Positions 25,314 to 34,824 of a stretch of 64,000 nucleotides of DNA are shown in pieces. The notes beneath the pieces are model-generated. The model had not been told where the DNA came from, did not search any database, and worked only from the letters and a program-made list of their open reading frames with translations. Origin of the DNA: Chionis minor (taxonomy: Eukaryota > Chordata > Aves > Charadriiformes > Chionididae); NCBI GenBank assembly GCA_013398295.1, contig VZSF01007905.1, forward strand, positions 183,914 to 247,913. Direction: 5' to 3'. Each line of letters starts with the position of its first letter. Positions within the stretch are counted from its first letter, which is position 1. The position numbers were made by a program, and so were the translations under genes.

Positions 25314-26444
25314 TCTCCCCAGTCTGATGATTTAATGCCTTAGCAGGGCACGTCGGCTCCAGCCACGGGGCAGCGGGTGGACATTCAGAGTGACATGATT
25401 CCAGTTAGCCCTCGCTGTCTAAACAACGCTGGCAGTGGTTGGGAAGGAAGATGCCCAGCGGCAGGCACAGCACCCTACCGCCTTCACAGCCCCGCAGGGT
25501 TGTGCTGCTGCCGGGTGCCCGTGCCGGCTTCCCAGGCGCTCCACAGCCACCCTCGGCCAGCCAAAGGAGGAACGTGAGGGGAGCAGCTTTCCCCCACCAG
25601 CTGCAGCCCCATGTCCCAGCCTGGGACACCGAGCTCACTGGGCAGAGTCCGGATGGGAATGTTGATGTGGACACTGAAAACCATGACATTCAGCCCCCAC
25701 CAGTACGCTAAAAGCTCCTGCCATTTTCCCTTTTTTACCACATCTTTGGCAGGAGACTTCCCATTAGCTTTACAGATCATCCTTGGGGAAACAGCGCTGA
25801 TGGATGTGTGAGATCAGGCAGGTGGATTTTCTTTTCATCACTCACGCCGGAGAAGCCTTCCACTGCTAAAAGCAAGAGAAGAATCAGCCAGCTCTTGCAG
25901 CCTGCTAGGGATCCACCCAGAGGGTGGATTTCTCGCTCCTTGCTCTGCCCTGGTGCCTGGGGGACTGCTTGGCCCCAGCAGGCAGGGCAGGATCTGGCCC
26001 AGAACAGCACTGATTTGGAAGCACTTTCCTTGGGGCTGGACTCCCCTTTTCCCCCTGCACAGGGATCGGTTCTCTCCCGCAGCATTTCACCCCAGCAAAC
26101 TTCCAGCACAACCAAGGGCTGAAAGGAGCTTTTCTGTAGAAGCAGAGCGATGGCATCCCTCTCTGCGCCTGCCCTTTCTCGCTCCGGTGTGCCTGCGTCG
26201 GCCGTTGTTCCCCCCGCATGGCACAAGCTTGATGGTCCTGGCTGGCACTCACCTGCACCGACCAGCATCAGGGATGTGAAGGAGCCCCGGGCGCGGGATC
26301 CGCAGCAGCCTTCACATGAAGATTGCGAGCGCTGAGGTTTATAACCCAGAAAATCTGGGCTCCAAAGGGCTCTATGTGGCGGGGCAGGAGGCGTGCTGCC
26401 CTGCCCAGAGCCACTTTTATGCCATTGTGCCTTTTCAACATTGC
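25314..26444. other. Spacer between elements B1 and B2
   Basis: No gene seen. Mixed-composition sequence with short frames only; nothing aligns by eye with the A1-A2 spacer. Confidence 0.5.
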
Positions 26445-26633
26445 ATTAAGGCAGCCAAAGAAGGGGGATTTTTAATGGTTCCAGGGGAACAAAGCGGGGA
26501 CGTTCGGCCCCACTTCATTACAGAATCATCTGAAACGCTTGAGGAACGTTTCCCACTAATTATCATAAATAGCCGAAAAAAATCTTTCCCTCCCAAAGCA
26601 GGTTCCAGCTGCCCCTCTGTGTTTTCTCACCTC
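26445..26633. repeat. Diverged duplicated non-coding element B2 (paired with 12766-12947)
   Basis: This is the partner of A2, with the same order of short conserved blocks. TTCCCAC at 26550-26556 (GTGGGAAA on the - strand) keeps the RBPJ core at the equivalent alignment position. CTTCATTACAGAATCATCTG and CATAAATAGC flank it. Differences from A2 are mostly transitions, as expected of an old duplication under constraint. No coding potential is shared between copies. Confidence 0.75.
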
Positions 26634-29600
26634 CACTTCCAATAGCCTGACCCTGCCCCCGCACAAAGGGGAGACCCCATCGTTCCCCCCGCACTCGGGG
26701 GCTCTAAAGAAATACAAACAGGCAGAAGATTAACAGCACCTTAAACAAACAGGCGACTTCCGCCCCTCCGGGCTGTCCCGCTGCCCAGGGCAGGATGCGC
26801 CAGCTGGTTTTCCTTGCCCTCGCTCTCGTGCCTTGCCCAAATACTGGATAAAAGCATGGGCTGCACAAGGTGTGAAGCAGGCAGATGAAGGATGGGAACG
26901 CCAGGGGTGCCAGCCCCGCACCCCCTTGTTCCCCGTCCACCGTGCCTGGGTGTCCCCTCGCTGCCCCAGCTGCCCTGGGAGAGGTCAGGCCCCTGCCCGG
27001 GCGGGACGTGGCTGCAGCCCTTTTGCAGGAGTGTTGGGACACATCCAGGCCAAAGCAGATGAATGAATATCCCAGTTCAGCTCCCACCCTGTGTGTCTCA
27101 CAGGGCTTCTCAGCAAGGAGCAGCCTGACGCGGCTGGATGGGTGCCATGAGCGGGCATGGGGAGGGATAGACAGACCATCTGGAGGACACACGGAGGAGT
27201 GGTGCTGGTCTTCAAAACTGCACCAAGAGGGCACAGCAGCAACACCGAGCAATGACTGCCAGCCCACGGTCAGCTCTGCTGACTTTGGGTCCTCACCCTG
27301 AAGGTCCTGTGTTGCCTGTCCCACCTCCCTGCTCCTGCAGGACCCGGTGCCAAAGAAATCCCTTCCCACCCTGCCCGCGGCACACGGAGCAGCCAGTCCC
27401 CAGCCCCCTGCCCCACTGGGGCAGGTGGTCTTGAGAGGTGTAGGGGCTCAAACCACACCAGCAGCGGTGAGACGCTGCTCCTGGCACAGCTACAGCACGT
27501 GTCTGGGGCTCGCAGACAAGGCGGGCGCCTGGGGAGGAAGCCGCGGCAGCATGGCTGCGGGCTGGGACAGGTTCCCAGCAGCAAGCCAGCAGCAGGACTT
27601 GCCTGTTGGAGGCCCAGGTTTGCTCCCCGCCCGGCTTATTGTGCAAATCCCCCCGTGCAGGTGTTCACTGCCCCCCCTTCCCGCCAGCCACAAGAAAGTG
27701 CTGTCGCTCCGAGCCCCCTTCCTGCCCACGGGGTGCCCCAGGGACAGGAAAGGGACCAGAGACAGGTGGCAGGGACAGGCCACCGCACCCGCAGCACGGG
27801 GGGCTCCTGGCAGGGCTGACGGGCAGAGGGGTTACAGGTCAGTGCCGTGGCCCAAGCAAGGGGGCTGTGAGAACCACGTCTTGTCTGCACGGGGTGAGAA
27901 GAGAGGCAGACATGGCTGTGGGACTCCCAAGCCACGCTGGAGACCCCCTGGTCCCCGTGCCACTCAAGGACATGCACAGTGTCCTGTCTCTGCCTCTAAC
28001 TGGTTGCCACCTGAGGTTAACTACAAGGACCTCAGGCAGTCACAGCAACTGGGAAGAAGTTTACCGAGTCACAAGCAGCCTGGAGATGACACACAGGGAT
28101 GCTCACCTTTTTTTTTCCAAGACAAGAACCAGGGGCATCCCATGCAAGGAGTGGAGAGCGGGGGGAGAGCAAAGGGAGGTGCTGCCTCGTTCGGTGTGTG
28201 GGTAATCCTGCGCACTCCTCACTACCGGGTGTGGGTTCTAAAATCTTACCTGAGTTCAGAGAAATGAGAGAAATTCACAGGTTAAAATATCCTCAAACCT
28301 GTTAAAATATCCTTTGCGCAATGGCTGTGCTGCAAAGGGCTGCCCGCAGAACAGCAGGGAGAGTGTGCTGGGGGCTCTGTGCACCCTGGGCACCCCCCAG
28401 CTGTGTACCTCCCCACTGGGAGGAAAGCCTCCACTCGCCATCGCAGCGAGGTGCAGTCCCGAAGCAGCAAACCTGGGTGTTGTTCTCCCCAGCTGCTCCA
28501 TCCCCACATGTCCTCTGGCTCAGCCATCAGGAAACCGGAGCATGTTCTCCCACAGGCTGCCCAGGCACATCATCCCGAGGTCACCCTGCATCCTACCCGC
28601 CTCTCAACCCCTTCCCTCCTGGGGAACACGAGAGAGAGCTGGGCCAGATGGGAATGGCTGCCCGTTCCTCCCAGCCTAGCACAGCCGGGGATCGGCCCCA
28701 CAGCAATGGAGGGAGCCAACTCCTGCCTGAGAGCCAGCTGCACCAGCCTGGCCCCGGGAACACGGGCGGCTGTATTTTCATTGCAAATTAGAAATCAATC
28801 GTAGCAGGAAATTCCCGTGCTGAGAACACCCTGGCTATTATTATTTTACAGCACTCAGAGGTGTTCTGGGCACTTAGAAAGATGTGGCCCTTTCGGGGTA
28901 TTATGGGGCAAATTAGTTTTAAAAGCGGCTGCAGGAATGTTGGCCATTTGGTTTCCGGAGCAGGATGGGTGCAGGTGGAGGCTGCAGGGCTTTTTGCTGC
29001 TTTCGGATACACCACCACTCTGCAAAGAGGGAATCAGCACACTCCGGAGCAAACACCTCTAGCCTGACCCCAGCTTTATTAATAACAAGTAATTAATATG
29101 AGAGCGGACGTGCCTTGTGTCTCTGAAGACCTTTTAAGATGTGATTATGTTGTGCTAATCTCACCCCGAAGTACTTCCCTGTTTAGACTGCGCTGGGCCA
29201 TTAAATATCTGAAAAGCCAGCGGAGACCCCCACCTTGCCGCCCCGGGAAGTGCTCGGGGTCTGTTCCCTGGCAGCCAGGCCCCCCTTTCAAACCCTCTAA
29301 ATCAAGTATTAAGCCGAGCCCATCTGGACTGCCAGGAAAAACACTCCCTCCCCTCATCTGCGTCTCATTACCTACCGTGCCAGCCCCGGCCTCGGAGCTG
29401 CTCACTCCATCCCGCCCAGATGTGCTGCCCCGCGCTCGCCTCCCGTATTTCACAGCCGTCAGCAGGACTTCAAGGAGCAGCCGAAGGGCCTGTAACACTG
29501 CACAGGCTCTTAGCAAAGGCATATATCCAGGTCCCTAACACATAGCTGCAGGCACATACCCTAACGCGAAGCCCCTCTCCCTGTCCCTGCTCTTGCACCA

Positions 29601-30373
29601 GGCAGGGGAGCTGGGGCACTTGGGGCTCCCCAGCCGGCAGGTTTCTGAGCCGTTTCCCCACATCCCTTTGCGCAGCACAGGTCCAGACTATTGATTTTCA
29701 GGGGTTCTCCCCACAGAGACCCCCTCCCCAAGTCAGGAAGCCCTTATGCCCCACACTTGGGGAAGGGGACCCAAAGGCAGGGCAGGAAGGAGCAGGCGCC
29801 AGCGGCAAAGGCGAGGAGTTGAAGGTAGACACCTGCAACCCTGCAGTAACCAGCATCACTAAATTTGGGAGCAGCTCACCTGGCACAGGGCACTGCGCTA
29901 GAGCACAATAAGGTACCCAAAACCCAAACCCAAACCCAGCCCCTGTGTTCATCAGCTCAAAAATCTCCTGGGCTAAAGCTTTCCAGTGAAAGCTTCACCA
30001 CTTCCAGCAAACCCACAAAACCAGCCACTTTTGTTTAAGTTGGGCACTTTCCTGGCCCTGGTGGCAGCCCAGGACTGCAGAGGTGAAGGTGCACATCAAA
30101 CCTGCATTTACAAGGAGTTATCCCCTTCCTCCCAAGCTTCCAAAGAGCCTTCTGCTGCCCAGCCTGCAGTCCGGGCTTGGTGTCAGGTGAAGGTATGGTG
30201 TGAGAACCATGCGGCCAGCCACGCTCAGACATTATTCTTCCAGAGAGACCAGGGCAGGCAGCATCGCAAAGAGGTTTTGGAGGCACAAGATTTACGAAGG
30301 GGACAAAAAGCATGTCTATTGTCTCACTATGCTGCTGCCTGCAGGAAGATGTGCAACCCTGGTCCTACACCAG
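26634..30373. other. Intergenic region before the LRR cluster
   Basis: No gene is supported. GC-rich spacer dominates. One clear AT-rich island at about 28765-29225 (starting TTTTCATTGCAAATTAGAAA and containing TATTATTATTTTACAGC) resembles the other putative conserved elements of the HES1 flank. Open frames near 27347-28267 are composition-driven. Confidence 0.5.
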
Positions 30374-30660
30374 TCACAGAACCACAGAATCCCCAGGGTT
30401 GGAAAGGACCTCTGGAGATCATCTGGTCCAACCGCCCTCCCAGAGCAAGGTCACCCAGAGCAGGTTGCACAGGGTGGCATCCAGGAGGGTTTGGAATGTC
30501 TCCAGAGACAGAGACTCCACCACCTCTCTGGGCAGCCTGTTCCAGTGCTCTGCCACCCTCAAAGTGAAGAAGTTCCTCCTCATGTTTAGATGGAACTTCC
30601 TAAGCTCAAGTTTGTGCCCATTACCTCTTGTCCTACCACTGGGCACCACTGGGCAGTCCC
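30374..30660 (-). mobile_element. CR1 LINE 3' fragment
   Basis: A truncated non-LTR retrotransposon of the CR1 family, reverse-oriented. The + strand starts TCACAGAACCACAGAAT, the complement of the CR1 3' terminal repeats, and continues with the hallmark GATCATCTGGTCCAACC. The - strand frame encodes the end of the CR1 reverse-transcriptase ORF, including FFTLRVAEHWNRLPREVV. It is 5'-truncated as usual for CR1, and the 5' boundary is approximate. It lies just past the putative 3' end of the unnamed LRR gene. Confidence 0.93.
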
Positions 30661-30800
30661 TGATGGTCAGCACTGGCTGGGGACCCCATGCTCCTGCAAG
30701 CAACAGGAATCCTCTGCAGCAGGTCACGGCGAGAAAAGCCCTGGGATGAAAATACTCCCCTCACCAGCCCTTCAGTGCACGGCAGAGACACAGGGGAGGC

Positions 30801-30806
30801 TTTAAT
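30801..30806 (-). terminator. Putative poly(A) signal ATTAAA of the mucin-LRR gene
   Basis: TTTAAT on the + strand is ATTAAA on the - strand, about 600 nt after the stop codon at 31407-31409. The intervening 30807-31406 would be the 3' UTR; no competing AATAAA was seen between. Inferred from position and motif only. Confidence 0.45.
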
Positions 30807-31406
30807 ATCCGTGAGGAGGAAAGGGAGAAGGAGAGGGGAAGAGGTCAGAGTGTTACGACAGATGTACAGGCAACGACAGGTACGTAACGTAACGCGACGC
30901 GGGGAAGAAGTCGGGGTGCAGGGCAGGAAGCCTTGGGATGGCCTTCCCCAAGGACTGCTTGCAGCCTGCGGGTACCTGCCAGGGCTGGAGAGGAGATGCA
31001 GGTGGGAGCCCCCCCCGAGATCCTGCAAGCAAGAGCCGGCTGTGCCCGAGGTGCAGCGAGGTCCCCAGCCGGCCGAGCGCAGGGTCTCCAGCATTTCCGT
31101 GCGACGCCTCCAGAGCCGCTCGCCGCCCTCTCAGCTCCCGGTAGCCCTGGGCAGGCAGTGACAGCCACTGCCTGTGTCGGGATGCCATCTAGTGTCGCTT
31201 GGCAGAAGGGCCCACCGGGCAGTGACTCGGAGCACAGGCTCCCCGGGCTCACAGCATCTCCAGGGGCCAGCTGGGAGGCTCCCCAAAACAGCATGGGAAC
31301 GGGGACACCCACCCCCGGGGGACTGCACCCCTTGACGTGGGGTGGCCAGCGCGGCTCTAGACCCCCGAGAAGGGCGATGGACGATGTCACGCAGGGGCAG
31401 CGAAGC

Positions 31407-34400
31407 TCAAAGCAGCGCCCGGGCTTGCTCGGGGGGCCCTGGGGCAGCCAGGGCCTGGAGACTGAGCAGCCTCACCGGCGGCACGGGGTGGCCCCGGCGG
31501 CGGGTGGCGCGGTGGAGGCAGAGGGTGAGCACCCCCCAGAGCAGCGTGCAGCCCACCTGCAGCACCAGCGCGGCCAGCCCCAGGGCCAGGGACACCCGGC
31601 AGTGCTGCGGGCTGGACCGCAGCGAGAAGCCCCAGGCGTGACCCAGGGGTGGGGAGGGCGGCCAGGGGCGCACATGGTCCCGCAGTGGCGGGACAGGAGG
31701 CGTCGGGAGCGGGGTGGTGCCTGCAGGGGTGGGAGCGTGGCGAGAGGCAGTGGCCGCGGGCTGGGTGCCAACCGTGGACAAGCCCCACGCCGTGGCACGG
31801 TCCTGCTCCCCACCTGGCGCAGGAGCGTGGTGGGATGGGGATTGTGAGGCCAGCGGGACCACGCCGGGCACAGCAGCCCTGTAGGGTGGCCAGAGTGCTG
31901 TGGCGGCGGCTGAGACAAAGGATATGGTGGGTGTCCCCCATGGGACAGCATCTGGCCTCTCTGTGGGTGCCAGAAAAGCAGGAGGCACATGTCTCGTGGT
32001 GGCTGCCAGTCTGCTGGTTGGCACTGGTGAGGTGGCAGAAGCTAGAGTTGACAGTGCAGGCTCTGGGCTGGTGGCCCCAGGCGGCTGTAGGCTTACGATG
32101 GCTGGAGATGGACGCAGGCTGAACGCCTCCTGTGGCACAGCTGGTGATGGGGTGCTGATGGAAGCCTTGGGCAGCACAGCTGGTGATGGGGTGGTTATAG
32201 AGGTCTCAGGTGGCACAGCTGGTGATGGGGTGGTGATGGAGGCCTTGGGCAGCAGCGTTGGTGATGGAGTGGTGATGGAGGTCTCAGGCAGCACAGTTGA
32301 TGATGGGGTGTTGATAGAGGTCTCGGGCAGCATGGGTGATGATGGTGTGGTGATGGAGGTCTCGGGCAGCACAGTTAGTGATGCAGTGGTGGTGGAGGCT
32401 TTGGGCAGCACAACTGGTGATGGGGTGGTGATGGAGGCCTTTGGCAGCACAGTTGGTGATGGGGTGGTGATGGAGGCCGTTGGCAGCACAGTTGGTGATG
32501 GGGTGGTGGTGCAGGTCTTGGGCAGCATATCTGGTGATGGGGTGGTTATGGAGGTCCCAGGTGGCACAGCTGGTGATGGGATGGTGGTGGAGGATTTGGG
32601 CAGCACAGTTGATGATGGGGTGGTGATGGAGGCCTTTGGCAGCAGCGTTGGTGATGGAGTGGTGATGGAGGTCTCAGGCAGCACAGTTGATGATGGGGTG
32701 TCGATAGAGGTCTCGGGCAGCATGGGTGATGATGGTGTGGTGATGGATGTCTTGGGCAGCACAGTTAGTGATGTGGTGGTGGTGGAGGCTTTGGGCAGCA
32801 CAACTGGTGATGGGGTGGTGATGGAGGCCTTTGGCAGCACAGTTGGTGATGGGGTGGTGGTGCAGGTCTTGGGCAGCATATCTGGTGATGGGGTGGTTAT
32901 GGAGGTCCCAGGTGGCACAGCTGGTGATGGGATGGTGGTGGAGGATTTGGGCAGCACAGTTGATGATGGGGTGGTGATGGAGGCCTTTGGCAGCAGCGTT
33001 GGTGATGGAGTGGTGATGGAGGTCTCAGGCAGCACAGTTGATGATGGGGTGTCGATAGAGGTCTCGGGCAGCATGGGTGATGATGGTGTGGTGATGGATG
33101 TCTTGGGCAGCACAGTTAGTGATGTGGTGGTGGTGGAGGCTTTGGGCAGCACAACCGGTGATGGGGTGGTGATGGAGGCCTTTGGCAGCACAGTTGGTGA
33201 TGGGGTGGTGATGAAAGCCTTAGACGGCATGGCTGATGATGGAGCAGTGAAGGCAGCCTCTGTTGGCACAGTTGGCAACATGGCAGAGGGGGCCACAGGT
33301 GATGGCATGGTTGTTGGTGCCATGATGGGAAAGGCTGACAACGACAGTGTGGTCGGTGCTGCAGTAGGCAAGGCTCCAGGTAACAGCAAGGTTGACATTC
33401 CTTGTGATGATGTGGAGGTGAATGTCAGAGATGGGGTAAAGGAAGCTGAAAGAGAAGGAGTAGCTGGGCAAATTAAGTGGTGGTCCTTCAGTGATGCCAC
33501 TGCTTGCCCTGCCAGGTGGGGTGGACTCTTGCATGACACTTGGGTGGACAGTTTAGCCTTCTCAGCGTTGCCCAGAATCCAACTGTGCAGGTAGCAGAGG
33601 TTGCAGTCACATCTCCATGGGTTCCCACTCAGATACACTGAGCTGAGCTTCTTCAGGGGGTCCAGGAGCCCTCGGGGAACACTCTCCAGCTGGTTCTTCC
33701 GAAGGTTGAGGGTTTTCAGATTTGGGAGAGAAGCAAAGACCTCATCATCCAGAGCAGAGAGCTGATTTGTGTCTAGCTGGAGGTCTGAGAGCTTGCTGAG
33801 CCCCGTGAAGGCTCCTCTTGGCAGGGCTTGTAGCTGGTTGTGGGACAAGATGAGTTTGCTGAGAGATGTGAGGTTGACAAAGATGCCATCTGGAAGTGTA
33901 GCCAAACTGTTCCTGCTCAGGTCCAGCTCCCACAGGTGTGGCATGGTGTCAAAAAGGCAGCAGGGGAGCTCCGTAATGTGGTTTGAATCCAGAGTCAGCA
34001 GCTTCAATTTGTTTAAACCAAAAAATGCCTGGAGTGGGAGAGCCCCGATGAGGTTGTTGTCCAAGAGGAGTTTCTCCAGGTGAGGCACACTCCTCAGCAG
34101 CATGGGCGGCAGTGCCCTGAGCCTGTTCCTCTGGAGACTGAGCTCTAGCAGCCCCGGCTGACCATCTAGCAGCCCCTCTGGGAGGTCTTGCAGCTCGTTC
34201 TCGTACAGTCGGAGGACTTGCAAACGGGGGAGTTTGCTGAAGGCATCCCCGGGAAGAGCCGTGATCCTGTTTCTAGCCAGGTCTAAAAATGTTAGATTGA
34301 TGAGAGAATCAAAAGCACCTTCTGGAAGAGACGGGATTGCATTGATGTGCAGGGAGAGCTCTCCCAAATTCTCCAGCCCATCAAACAGGCCTTTGGGAAT

Positions 34401-34820
34401 GTGTCTGAGTTGGCTGTCTCTCAGCTCCAGCCTCTGCAAGCTTGGGAGGTTTTGGAAAGTACCCACAGCTAGTTCTTCTAACGAGGCACCGGAGATCTCC
34501 AAGTCCCTCAGCTTCTCCAAACTATCAAAGGCTCCAGGTTCAACTGTCTTGATCTTGTTGCCAATAAACAAAATCTTGATCAGGCTGGGCATGTACCTGA
34601 AGGCACCTTTCCTAATAGTGGTAATGCTGGTTTCCACGAAGATCATTTCAGAAATGAAGGGCTTTGCAATCTTTGGGATCTCTCTGATGTCATTTCTTGT
34701 CCCTCTGTAGACCTCCTGGTAGTCTTTGGGCATTTCGTATGGATCTTCACCCAGGATTTGATCTTGGCATTTATGGGGGTGGAAGGAGAGGAAGAAAAAG
34801 AAAAGGAAATGCTGGTACAT
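31407..34820 (-). CDS. Unnamed LRR receptor with mucin stalk (CPN2 / GPIb-alpha-like), 1137 aa
   Basis: The whole protein lies on one exon; an acceptor (CAG at 34825-34827, after a T-run) sits 4 nt before the ATG. Residues 1-17 form a hydrophobic signal peptide. Residues 18-50 hold an acidic segment with Tyr 28, 34 and 38. About 13-14 LRRs span 55-395. An LRRCT spans 398-451 (NPWRCDCNLCYLHSW ... LICP). A Ser/Thr/Pro stalk covers 452-1075, one membrane helix 1076-1103, and a basic 34-residue tail follows. FVETS near residue 61 and the LRRCT spacing are closest to CPN2. Stalk residues 535-898 are 28 tandem 13-mers of the type SITTPSPxVLPKA. The design recalls GPIb-alpha, whose macroglycopeptide also has 13-residue repeats, but that has about half the LRRs. 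A heavily O-glycosylated adhesion receptor on thrombocytes or leukocytes is an inference. There is no canonical LRRNT cysteine cluster. I do not recognise a named orthologue. Confidence 0.87.
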   Translation of the reverse strand: MYQHFLFFFFLSFHPHKCQDQILGEDPYEMPKDYQEVYRGTRNDIREIPKIAKPFISEMIFVETSITTIRKGAFRYMPSLIKILFIGNKIKTVEPGAFDSLEKLRDLEISGASLEELAVGTFQNLPSLQRLELRDSQLRHIPKGLFDGLENLGELSLHINAIPSLPEGAFDSLINLTFLDLARNRITALPGDAFSKLPRLQVLRLYENELQDLPEGLLDGQPGLLELSLQRNRLRALPPMLLRSVPHLEKLLLDNNLIGALPLQAFFGLNKLKLLTLDSNHITELPCCLFDTMPHLWELDLSRNSLATLPDGIFVNLTSLSKLILSHNQLQALPRGAFTGLSKLSDLQLDTNQLSALDDEVFASLPNLKTLNLRKNQLESVPRGLLDPLKKLSSVYLSGNPWRCDCNLCYLHSWILGNAEKAKLSTQVSCKSPPHLAGQAVASLKDHHLICPATPSLSASFTPSLTFTSTSSQGMSTLLLPGALPTAAPTTLSLSAFPIMAPTTMPSPVAPSAMLPTVPTEAAFTAPSSAMPSKAFITTPSPTVLPKASITTPSPVVLPKASTTTTSLTVLPKTSITTPSSPMLPETSIDTPSSTVLPETSITTPSPTLLPKASITTPSSTVLPKSSTTIPSPAVPPGTSITTPSPDMLPKTCTTTPSPTVLPKASITTPSPVVLPKASTTTTSLTVLPKTSITTPSSPMLPETSIDTPSSTVLPETSITTPSPTLLPKASITTPSSTVLPKSSTTIPSPAVPPGTSITTPSPDMLPKTCTTTPSPTVLPTASITTPSPTVLPKASITTPSPVVLPKASTTTASLTVLPETSITTPSSPMLPETSINTPSSTVLPETSITTPSPTLLPKASITTPSPAVPPETSITTPSPAVLPKASISTPSPAVPQEAFSLRPSPAIVSLQPPGATSPEPALSTLASATSPVPTSRLAATTRHVPPAFLAPTERPDAVPWGTPTISFVSAAATALWPPYRAAVPGVVPLASQSPSHHAPAPGGEQDRATAWGLSTVGTQPAATASRHAPTPAGTTPLPTPPVPPLRDHVRPWPPSPPLGHAWGFSLRSSPQHCRVSLALGLAALVLQVGCTLLWGVLTLCLHRATRRRGHPVPPVRLLSLQALAAPGPPEQARALL
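32127..33218 (-). repeat. 39-bp coding tandem repeat (28 units) with 351-bp higher-order period
   Basis: Each 39-bp unit encodes 13 residues of the mucin stalk. Nine consecutive units form a 351-bp block that repeats: the motif starting at 32511 recurs at 32862, and I saw nearly no substitutions between the copies. A third, more diverged version occupies about 32130-32510. This shows unequal exchange at block level and predicts length polymorphism. Because 39 is a multiple of 3, all frames stay open, giving a long artificial antisense frame. Confidence 0.93.
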
Positions 34821-34824
34821 TGTC

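Noticed and set aside
31900..33594. 564-codon + strand frame rich in GDGVVMEVSGST repeats
   Set aside because: It is antisense to the mucin stalk. The 39-bp period keeps every frame open, and the - strand frame has signal peptide, LRRs and a membrane helix while this one has nothing recognisable.
31407..34820. Calling the mucin-LRR gene GP1BA
   Set aside because: GP1BA has about 7-8 LRRs and lies elsewhere in vertebrate genomes, and this ectodomain and LRRCT are closer to CPN2; only the overall design is shared.
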